This document shows positions 7,750-14,585 of a stretch of 23,595 bases of DNA, piece by piece (within the stretch, counting starts at the first letter, position 1; the number at the start of each line of letters is the position of its first letter). The notes under the pieces are model-generated. The model was given only the letters and a program-made list of their open reading frames with translations, was not told the DNA's origin and ran no database searches. Source of the DNA: Ignavibacteria bacterium UBA7675 (GTDB lineage: Bacteria; Bacteroidota; Ignavibacteria; Kapaibacteriales; UB7675); contig DLHF01000041.1 of assembly GCA_002483085.1 (NCBI GenBank), positions 1,702 through 25,296 of the forward strand, written 5' to 3'. The translations under genes were made by a program, and so were the position numbers.

Positions 7750-9075
7750 ATGCGTGTACAAGATCATCTGACCAAACTCTCGTGGACGGCAGCCGATAAG
7801 GCTGTTTATGTCATGTATGGCATTGTTTCTCTTGTTCAGATATCCTATCTCACCCCAGAGGAATACGGTCTTTACACTCTACTTTCCACTTTACACAGCT
7901 ATATCTTTCTGGTAGGAGAGGGCTTTGCATTGCAAGCTCTTATTAAGTTTGGAACAGGAACCACGCGCAGCGATGTCAACCGATACGCAGTGTTCTCATT
8001 TACGACCATTGTATTGGTATTATCAATTGTTGTTTTTGCTCTACAGGATACGCTGATAGCCGTATTCAACGAGCCAAGATACACAACCATTGCTTCGTTC
8101 TTGCCGATTTACTCACTATTCACTATCCCACGGCTCTTCTGCATGAAGATATTGCTACGCGATATAAAGCTCAAAGAGTGGTTCATTATCAATCTGCTCT
8201 GGATGGGCACGATGTCCATCCTTACGTTTCTTTTCATTGCCGCCGGTATTTTCAATACCTTCGAGGATATGCTCATTATTAGCTTCTCTGGCGTTACGAT
8301 AAGTTCTGCCGGTGCTGTGTGGCTTGCTCGTCATAGTCTCCACTTCCGAAAACAGGGTCATCTCACCTTTAGGGAGTTTCTCCAGTTCGGAATGTATCAG
8401 TCGCTATTCAACATAACCAACTCGTCAGTTAAGCAATTGGATACTCTTCTCGTCGGAGCATTTTTCTCCACTCATATAGTTGGTATTTACGGCTCGGCAA
8501 AAAATCTATTTCGCCTTTTCGACCAAGCTTTCGAAGGTATTATTGCCATTCTCTTTCCCGGTGCAGTGCGCCTTGTAACACAAGATCGGAGTGAAGAACT
8601 CCTGAAATTCATCTCCAAAGCAACATCGTTTGCATTTTTTACCATGTGCTTTCTTATTACGGGAATCTATTCCGGGCTTGCCGAACTTCTTATCACTTCA
8701 TTTCTCCCTCCTTCCTACGTAGCTAAAGCTGCGAATGCGGTCGATTATTTCAAAATAATTTCACTATCAGCACTGGCCATGCCGTTTTCGGTGCTTTATA
8801 CTCTGATTACTGCATATGGGCGCATCCGGCTTCTGGTTCTTTTTGCGGTAATAGCCAGTTCGACAGGAATCATAGTGCTCTCCATAGTAGGTGTGTATCA
8901 GGTCCAACAGCTCGTTCCGTTGGGATTTGTCGTATATTACTTCGTTTTAGGTGCGCTCTGCTATAACTTTGTACGCAAGCAAATCGGTCTGTCGCCCCGA
9001 TTGCTTTTTCGGGCAGTGCCAGATTCAATCCAGTTCGTAAGGCAGCTGCTCGATAGGCGCAAGGCTTCTTCGTAA
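7750..9075 (+). CDS. Polysaccharide flippase (Wzx-like, MATE/MOP superfamily)
   Basis: The 441-residue protein is almost wholly hydrophobic, with roughly a dozen membrane-spanning segments. The opening (KLSWTAADKAVYVMYG) and the internal segments (FGMYQSLFNITNSSVKQLDTLLVG and the following GIYGSAKNLFRLFDQ) are typical of the polysaccharide-export branch of the MOP superfamily, which moves lipid-linked oligosaccharides across the inner membrane. I chose the ATG at 7750: the frame is open from a TTG at 7543, but the extra 69 residues are polar and cysteine-rich and do not look like protein. The stop is 22 bp before ftsX, so it may be first in the cluster. It could serve O-antigen or another surface glycan; the substrate cannot be told from sequence. 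Confidence 0.8.
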   Translation: MRVQDHLTKLSWTAADKAVYVMYGIVSLVQISYLTPEEYGLYTLLSTLHSYIFLVGEGFALQALIKFGTGTTRSDVNRYAVFSFTTIVLVLSIVVFALQDTLIAVFNEPRYTTIASFLPIYSLFTIPRLFCMKILLRDIKLKEWFIINLLWMGTMSILTFLFIAAGIFNTFEDMLIISFSGVTISSAGAVWLARHSLHFRKQGHLTFREFLQFGMYQSLFNITNSSVKQLDTLLVGAFFSTHIVGIYGSAKNLFRLFDQAFEGIIAILFPGAVRLVTQDRSEELLKFISKATSFAFFTMCFLITGIYSGLAELLITSFLPPSYVAKAANAVDYFKIISLSALAMPFSVLYTLITAYGRIRLLVLFAVIASSTGIIVLSIVGVYQVQQLVPLGFVVYYFVLGALCYNFVRKQIGLSPRLLFRAVPDSIQFVRQLLDRRKASS

Positions 9076-9097
9076 TGTCCGTTCCCGTTTTTTATTT

Positions 9098-9958
9098 ATG
9101 AGCATTAGCTTTCATTTTTCACAGGCGTGGAGGTTGCTGAAAAGGCGTAGCCGTGCTGCAGCCTCTATTCTGTTTGTCGGTGCTATCGCTACGGTCGGTC
9201 TGACATTCGCTATCGCTGGCTTCCTTGCTAATTCATCGGATATGAGCGCGCTCTCGCAGCAAATTGTGCTGAATATCTTCCTTCAGCCCGAAGCCGATTC
9301 GCTGCAGGCCGAAACTGTAAGAAATAAGCTGCTGGCTCTGCCGGAAGTCCAGTCGGTGAGCATTGTGTCTTCAGGCCAGGCGCGGCGAGAGTTCAATGAG
9401 CGCTATGGTACTCCTATCGATAGCCTACTGCCCGAGAACCCCTTCCCTATCAGCTTTGTAGCTGTTCTTCGTGAACGCTATCGGAATTCAGTCGGTATGC
9501 AGTCGGCAGTGGAAAAAACGCAGAATATCCCTTTGGTGAAGGAAACAGTGTACCGCTCAAGCTATGTAGAAGCAGTAGAAACGCGTATCCGTAGCTCTGC
9601 GTCGCTCGCTATTGTGGCTGGAAGTGTCCTGCTCGTTATCTTTGTTGTGACGCTGTACACAACTCTGCGCAATGGCATTGGCCTTACGCGTTATGAGGCT
9701 AATGTGCTCTACCTTACAGGAGCCCGCCGCTCCTTTATTGCAGCTCCCTATTTGATGTTCGGCCTCGGCCTGTGCCTGGTCGGTATTGGTGTAGGCAGCG
9801 GTATTACAGTGGCTTTGTACGCAAATTTCCAACAAGCTATCCCCTGGATAAGCGTGTTCCCACCTGTCGCTCTTGCCTATGCAGCAGCAGGAATGTTGGC
9901 TGCCTCCACTCTGATTTGTATCTTTACTGTATTGCGAACTGCATCAGCACGCTCATGA
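9098..9958 (+). CDS. ftsX: Cell-division protein FtsX (permease-like subunit)
   Basis: The 286-residue protein has the FtsX topology: a short cytoplasmic start, TM1 (about 24-44), a periplasmic domain (about 45-167), then TM2 (168-188), TM3 (215-241) and TM4 (255-279). The periplasmic domain has the family features LPEVQSVSIVS, FNERYG and NPFPISF. RYEANVLYLTGA before TM3 matches the conserved cytoplasmic loop. FtsX pairs with the ATPase FtsE to relay division signals to peptidoglycan hydrolases. FtsE is not in the window. The stop overlaps the start of the next gene (ATGA at 9955-9958), which suggests translational coupling. Confusion with a general ABC permease is unlikely given the NPFP motif and the size. 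Confidence 0.85.
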   Translation: MSISFHFSQAWRLLKRRSRAAASILFVGAIATVGLTFAIAGFLANSSDMSALSQQIVLNIFLQPEADSLQAETVRNKLLALPEVQSVSIVSSGQARREFNERYGTPIDSLLPENPFPISFVAVLRERYRNSVGMQSAVEKTQNIPLVKETVYRSSYVEAVETRIRSSASLAIVAGSVLLVIFVVTLYTTLRNGIGLTRYEANVLYLTGARRSFIAAPYLMFGLGLCLVGIGVGSGITVALYANFQQAIPWISVFPPVALAYAAAGMLAASTLICIFTVLRTASARS

Positions 9959-11037
9959 AAATTCTCGATCGCTATATTCTCCGGCAGTATGTTGCTACTC
10001 TGCTCTTTGCTCTTACTGCCCTGTGTGTGATTTTTCTGGTGGTGAATCTGCTGGAAAATCTCGACGATTTTATGGATCGCAATACGCCCGCGAGCATTAT
10101 TATACAGTATTATATTAACTTTTTCCCTGAAATTATTAAACTGCTCACCCCCGTAGCAATGCTGCTTGCCAGCCTGTTTACTGTGGGTAAGCTCGCTAAT
10201 AATAATGAGATTACGGCGATGAAGTCCGGTGGGATGAGTATCTACCGAATGATGATCCCACTGGTTGCGCTGAGTATCCTTGTCAGCTTGGGCCAATTGT
10301 ACTTTAATGGCTGGGTTGTGCCAGTGTCCAACCAGAAAAAGGCGGCGATTGAGAGAAAATATCTCGATAGAGGACGGCAAATCAGCTCGCTGTATAATCT
10401 GCACTTCCGCGATACTCCCACGCGCAATGCTCTGCTACAGTACTACGATGATGTTACGAAAACAGGCACGAGAATCTCTATCGAGGAATATTCGTCGGAA
10501 ATAACACCCAGAATCGTGCGGCGCATCGACGCTCCAACCTTCCGCTGGGATTCCCTTTCCAGTAAATGGATGGTGTACAATGGCTTTGTCCATGAGTTCC
10601 AAGGCGATACCATTACTGCCTACACTATCGACAGCGCAACAGTGCCCCTGCAAACAACTCCTGCGGATATTATCCAGCTACAACGCACTACAGGCGAACT
10701 CACATTCGATGAGTTGCGAGAGTATATCCGGCTTTCCAGCAGGGGTGGAAATGACGTTCGGCGGGAACTTGTGGACTACTATGGCCAATACGCTCTGCCG
10801 TTTGCAAATTTTATCGTTGTCCTGTTTGGCGTCCCGTTCTCCTCCGGCAAGCGCAAAAGCGGCCTGGCACTAGAGATCGGTGCCGCTATCTTCATTTCGT
10901 TTTTGTATCTCGCCTTTACCAAGATAGGTCAGACCATCGGTATAGCCGCAGGTATGGACCCCATACTGAGCGCTTGGCTCGCCAATGGCGTGTTTTTTAT
11001 TGCTGGGGTTGCCAATCTTATCAGAATTAAATCATAG
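9955..11037 (+). CDS. LptF/LptG-family LPS-export permease
   Basis: The 360-residue protein starts with MKILDRYILRQY, typical of the YjgP/YjgQ (LptF/LptG) family. Three N-terminal membrane segments follow (about 12-34, 58-78, 98-118). Then comes a periplasmic domain of about 150 residues, and three C-terminal segments end near the carboxyl terminus. NNNEITAMKSGGMSIYRM is the conserved cytoplasmic coupling-helix region. In the LptB2FG complex this protein extracts LPS from the inner membrane and passes it to LptC/LptA. The sequence does not separate LptF from LptG clearly; in this phylum a single-copy or paralogous member is often just called LptF/LptG. I chose the ATG at 9955, which overlaps the ftsX stop; an open frame runs further upstream to 9772, but inside ftsX. 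The next gene starts 16 bp after its stop. Confidence 0.85.
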   Translation: MKILDRYILRQYVATLLFALTALCVIFLVVNLLENLDDFMDRNTPASIIIQYYINFFPEIIKLLTPVAMLLASLFTVGKLANNNEITAMKSGGMSIYRMMIPLVALSILVSLGQLYFNGWVVPVSNQKKAAIERKYLDRGRQISSLYNLHFRDTPTRNALLQYYDDVTKTGTRISIEEYSSEITPRIVRRIDAPTFRWDSLSSKWMVYNGFVHEFQGDTITAYTIDSATVPLQTTPADIIQLQRTTGELTFDELREYIRLSSRGGNDVRRELVDYYGQYALPFANFIVVLFGVPFSSGKRKSGLALEIGAAIFISFLYLAFTKIGQTIGIAAGMDPILSAWLANGVFFIAGVANLIRIKS

Positions 11038-11053
11038 GACTGAAATAGCTCGT

Positions 11054-11860
11054 ATGGAACAGATTCAGACCCTTTCCAGCCTGCGCGGTCGGTCGCTGCT
11101 CCGCGATATTTACCGCGAACTGCGATTCGACAAGCAAATGAGTGAGCTCACTGTGCTGGGCATCTGCTGGCGCCTGTGCGTGTACGAAAATGATGCTTTT
11201 CGCTATAGTAAGCATAGTGTGAGTATTGTGCATCCCCTCGGTTTCTTTAGCGGAACATCGCTCTGGCTCCAAGAAATTGTCAATCGGTTCAACTACGCTA
11301 CCATCAATTCCCTTGTGTATTTCGGTGCAGCCGTTCTGTTGGTAATTATTGGCCTGCGCCGCTTTGGCGACCTAGTAGGCAATGAACTCGTGATCAGCGC
11401 TATTGTGCTGGAAGCTCTTCTTCTGATGCTGATGTTTGTGGTGATGTTCTTCTCTCCGTCGGATGATATGGCTGCAGAACAGCCCGCACAGGCTGTGCCA
11501 GTAGAAGAAAGCGAAACACGGCAGCTCATCCGCGAAATTGGTGAAATTGGTAGCGATTACGCGGGCTTTACAACGCAAATGGATGAAATCACGTCGGCTC
11601 TCAGCAGCCTTATCGCGCGGCAAGATGAACTGATCGCCTCGGTAAACGATATGGCTCGCTATAGCGCTCAAGCGGTGTCGCCCCAGCCGGAACTTCTGCA
11701 AACAATGCAGCAAACCAATACTACGCTGAAAGAGTTCAATCGCGTTGTGGGCGAATTTGCCGATGCAGCTCGCACGCTGCGCCGCGAAGAAATACAACAG
11801 GCAGTGCGCTATGAGGTGGAACGCCTGCTTCTTGCACCGCGCTCGCCCGATAAGGAATGA
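11054..11860 (+). CDS. gldL: GldL/PorL-like T9SS motor protein with N-terminal extension
   Basis: The 268-residue protein has a hydrophilic N-terminal part of about 84 residues and two close membrane helices (about 86-101 and 112-133). A charged helical C-terminal tail runs from about 140 to the end. The helices resemble GldL: FGAAVLLVIIG matches the TM1 GAAVVI-type motif, basic residues R102-R103 follow TM1 near where GldL has a functional lysine, and TM2 carries a glutamate (E120 in VLEALL) where GldL has its proton-channel glutamate. GldL and GldM form the proton-driven inner-membrane motor of the T9SS. The following gene looks like gldM and overlaps by ATGA, as expected for the pair. Canonical GldL lacks the N-terminal extension. 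The identification rests on motif, topology and neighbour, not on an alignment score; an unrelated two-helix protein remains possible. Confidence 0.58.
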   Translation: MEQIQTLSSLRGRSLLRDIYRELRFDKQMSELTVLGICWRLCVYENDAFRYSKHSVSIVHPLGFFSGTSLWLQEIVNRFNYATINSLVYFGAAVLLVIIGLRRFGDLVGNELVISAIVLEALLLMLMFVVMFFSPSDDMAAEQPAQAVPVEESETRQLIREIGEIGSDYAGFTTQMDEITSALSSLIARQDELIASVNDMARYSAQAVSPQPELLQTMQQTNTTLKEFNRVVGEFADAARTLRREEIQQAVRYEVERLLLAPRSPDKE

Positions 11861-13398
11861 AACAACAGAAACCATACCGCCGCACCGTAGAAATCTATTT
11901 TGTGCTGTATCTGGCAGCTATGCTCCTGCTGCTGCCCGACGAACGGGATATACAGCACGGCAGTGGGACAACTGGACTGGTGTCGGCTCTGCTTCAGACA
12001 AATTTTTCGATTGTACCTGAAAAAAATTACCTTACTGCCCGGCTCCAGCGCAATGCGTTGGGCGCTGTGACAATTACTATCGACTCCGTGAATACAATCG
12101 CGGCCATCGGCAATGTGCGCGATGTGCGTTATGAGTTTTATATCGAAGACAAATCGCTCGGCGAAACTCTCCGCCTGACATCAACAACCCCCTCTCCTAC
12201 TCGTATTTTTACAGTGCTGCACGACCCAGCAAGTGAATCGGCAACGTTTGTGTGGCGCCCGCGCGAGAATGAATCCCAAAGCCGGATATTTACTGTTAGA
12301 GTGGTGGCAAAGGCAAAGCCCGTTGTTCCCCCAGCTATTCGCGGTAATGAGCAGTTACGCAGGCAGCTCGAAGAAATTATTGCCAATGAAGAGACCGCTC
12401 TTACTGCCCGCACGCAATTTGAGGTAGTGATTAGCTTTGGCGATAATCCGGTGTTCGCTTCTGGCAATGGTGGCCAAAGTCGCGTCGATACGCTGGTGAC
12501 AATAGCAATACCGCCCGCTTTTAGCCAACCGCCAGCCGCTGCTGCTGGTGGCGATCCAGTGTTCGATCTGGAATTTAAACGTATTGATGTGGTCGCCGGC
12601 GAACAGTGGAATAATGAAGCACGCTTGTATAATCTCGATCTGAAAAATGGTGTCGCCGAGCCGCCCAAAGTCATTATCCTCGGCGAAAACAACAATGGCA
12701 GCGCTTATGTGGACCACGCCGACGCGAATTCAAATATTGTGCGTATCAGGGGCTTAGCCCCAACCTCTGGCGTTATGCGGGTGCAGCTCATGGCAAAGCG
12801 CGCTTCCGATAGCAGACAAGTAGTAGCAGAGTTTATCGTGCGGCCCGGCGCAATTACACAGCCGTACATTCCAGAGTCGATGTACGCAGGACGCGCCTAC
12901 GACTTCGATCCTAAATTGCCCATGCTTACAGGACAAGAAGTGTCGGCAACGCTGTACGAAGGCCTGAAGGAACGGGTGAATAGTAATCAAGGGCAGGCTT
13001 TCACCTTTATGCCGCAGGAGTCGGACATCGGGAAAACGCTGCGATTTGAGCGCTATATCAATGGCAAAAAAGTAGGCGAAAGCTATGCTATTCCCGTAAT
13101 GGATTACCTGCCGCCCCGCGTCGTAGGGGTGTACACTGAGCCCACGCGAGTCGTAGTCAAAACTCAAGGCTTTGGACCCCGAAGCGATATCGGCAAGCGC
13201 GTGCAGCTCTCTTACGCCGATCTGCAAAATTGTAGTCCCCCACGCGAAATCTACGGAGATTACACCTACGACACGAAGTCCAGCGCTCATATTCAGGTCT
13301 TTGAACTGCTGAAAATCGACAAGAGCAAACCTGTCTCGGGCAAAGTATTCGCTGTCGACCAGAAAAAGCGGACGTCCGATCCGTATGAATTCGAGTAA
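11857..13398 (+). CDS. gldM: GldM/PorM-like T9SS motor protein
   Basis: The 513-residue protein matches the usual size of GldM/PorM (a little over 500). It has one N-terminal membrane helix (about 11-26, YFVLYLAAMLLLL), preceded by R8-R9; GldM has a functional arginine at position 9 next to its single helix. The rest is beta-rich and periplasmic: a helical-to-beta stretch, a low-complexity linker near residue 225 (PPAAAAGG), then domains with repeated beta patterns. This fits the rod of stacked domains of GldM, which spans the periplasm and contacts the GldK/GldN ring. Its start overlaps the stop of the gldL-like gene. No gldK or gldN follows; the next gene is convergent mltG. Divergence from classical GldM is large, so a search is needed to be certain. 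Confidence 0.58.
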   Translation: MKQQKPYRRTVEIYFVLYLAAMLLLLPDERDIQHGSGTTGLVSALLQTNFSIVPEKNYLTARLQRNALGAVTITIDSVNTIAAIGNVRDVRYEFYIEDKSLGETLRLTSTTPSPTRIFTVLHDPASESATFVWRPRENESQSRIFTVRVVAKAKPVVPPAIRGNEQLRRQLEEIIANEETALTARTQFEVVISFGDNPVFASGNGGQSRVDTLVTIAIPPAFSQPPAAAAGGDPVFDLEFKRIDVVAGEQWNNEARLYNLDLKNGVAEPPKVIILGENNNGSAYVDHADANSNIVRIRGLAPTSGVMRVQLMAKRASDSRQVVAEFIVRPGAITQPYIPESMYAGRAYDFDPKLPMLTGQEVSATLYEGLKERVNSNQGQAFTFMPQESDIGKTLRFERYINGKKVGESYAIPVMDYLPPRVVGVYTEPTRVVVKTQGFGPRSDIGKRVQLSYADLQNCSPPREIYGDYTYDTKSSAHIQVFELLKIDKSKPVSGKVFAVDQKKRTSDPYEFE

Positions 13399-13451
13399 AG
13401 ATTACAGCTACAATAAAGCGCGATGCTGTGGCACGGGCGGCTTCGGATGGG

Positions 13452-13489
13452 GCGGCGTAGAGGCGCCTCAAGCGACGCCCCTACGCCGC
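13452..13489. repeat. GC-rich imperfect palindrome between convergent genes
   Basis: Arms gcggcgtag (13452-13460) and ctacgccgc (13481-13489) pair perfectly across 20 bases. That loop contains the palindrome gaggcgcctc. There is no T-run, so it is not a standard intrinsic terminator, although it could still end transcription from both the gldM-like gene and mltG. The style (GTAGGGGCG... on the reverse strand) recalls dispersed intergenic palindromes seen in many bacterial genomes; this resemblance is from memory. Confidence 0.6.
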
Positions 13490-13508
13490 GTCGCTGTCAC
13501 CGGTCGCA
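13488..13508 (+). repeat. Copy 1 of an exact 21-bp intergenic repeat (inverted copy at 21574-21594)
   Basis: This 21-bp stretch, with core gtcgctgtcaccggtcg, recurs exactly as its reverse complement at 21574-21594. It lies between the stop codons of convergent gldM-like and mltG and partly overlaps the hairpin arm. A second short match (ccgc) lies a few bases beyond in both copies, so the original element may be longer. Confidence 0.75.
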
Positions 13509-13544
13509 CATCCGCTGCGGTGAAACCCGGCTCTGCACGCAGTA

Positions 13545-14540
13545 TTATCGTCGCGCGGCTCGGTACAGCATCACATTGTGCTGGTGTTCGCGATCAGTCA
13601 TGGCAAAGCGGTGGCGGTTGCTGCCATCGCCCACTGCTACAAAGTAGATATAATCGTGTTGTTCGGGGTTTACTGCAGCCCGAATAGCCTCAGCCCCCGG
13701 CGAATTAATAGGCCCCGGTGGCAAACCGGCATAGCGGTAGGTATTGTACCGGCTATCCACTTCGAGATCGCGGTAGAGCACGCGCTGCTTACTGCCGCCG
13801 AGCGCATACTGCACCGTGGGGTCGGCCTGGAGCTTCATCCCGCGCTGCAGCCTGTTGTTGTACACACCGCTCACGCGCGCCTTCTCGCCGTCTACAGGTG
13901 TTTCGGCTTCCACAATAGAAGCGAGCGTAAGCACTTCGTGTTTTGTTCTACCACCAAAATTTGTCCGGCGACCAAACTCTTTTTCCCAGAACTTTTCTTG
14001 TTCACCAATCAGCCTGTTCAGCACAGCCGAAGCAGGAGTTTTTCTAAAAAAATTAAATGTATTGGGCATCAGATATCCCTCTACCGACGACGCGCGGATA
14101 CCGTGCGCACGGCACACAGAATCCGACAGCGCAAGCCGCATAAACACAGCGGAATCGCAGCCAATTTGATCGGCGGCAATCGAGGCAAACTGCGAAAGTG
14201 AAATTCCCTCGGGAAACGTAACATTCACGGTAAGAGGGGATTTATACAACGTAAGCACAGCATCGAGCTGCGACTGCGATGAAGTGATCTCGAATATGCC
14301 CTGTTGCAGATGTTTGCCACTTGTCATGGCAATGATCTTCGCGGCAATTTTGTGTACTAATGGCGCCGATAGTACATTGCGTTCTTCTAATATATCGATA
14401 GCGCGACTGGTACTAGTTCCTGCCGGGATTGTAACTTCAACCGTATGAGTGCTTATGCCTACGGGCCGCATCAGCTCCCATGCCACATACATTCCGATAA
14501 GAAGTACAACGATTGTAATTGTCGTTAGAAAGCGTTTCAT
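13545..14540 (-). CDS. mltG: Endolytic murein transglycosylase MltG (YceG-like)
   Basis: The 331-residue protein has a short cytoplasmic start, one membrane helix (about 4-22), a LysM-like segment (VEVTIPAGTSTSRAIDILEE), and the MltG catalytic domain. The catalytic glutamate is E211 in LASIVEAE. GVYNNRLQRGMKLQADPTVQYA and AGLPPGPINSPG are strong family signatures, and the C-terminal FAMTDREHQHNV is also typical. MltG cleaves nascent glycan strands at the inner membrane and so sets strand length. I chose the ATG at 14538-14540; an upstream in-frame TTG would add 12 residues before MKRF. It diverges from the M1 peptidase gene, with only 45 bp between starts, and converges on the gldM-like gene. 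Confidence 0.93.
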   Translation of the reverse strand: MKRFLTTITIVVLLIGMYVAWELMRPVGISTHTVEVTIPAGTSTSRAIDILEERNVLSAPLVHKIAAKIIAMTSGKHLQQGIFEITSSQSQLDAVLTLYKSPLTVNVTFPEGISLSQFASIAADQIGCDSAVFMRLALSDSVCRAHGIRASSVEGYLMPNTFNFFRKTPASAVLNRLIGEQEKFWEKEFGRRTNFGGRTKHEVLTLASIVEAETPVDGEKARVSGVYNNRLQRGMKLQADPTVQYALGGSKQRVLYRDLEVDSRYNTYRYAGLPPGPINSPGAEAIRAAVNPEQHDYIYFVAVGDGSNRHRFAMTDREHQHNVMLYRAARR

Positions 14541-14585
14541 AAGCCGGTTTATTTCCGCAACTGTATATGCCTGCAAAAGTTAAAT

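Noticed and set aside
9772..9954. Upstream extension of the LptF/LptG gene inside ftsX
   Set aside because: The family start MKILDRYILRQY begins at 9955, and the upstream frame is just open sequence within ftsX.
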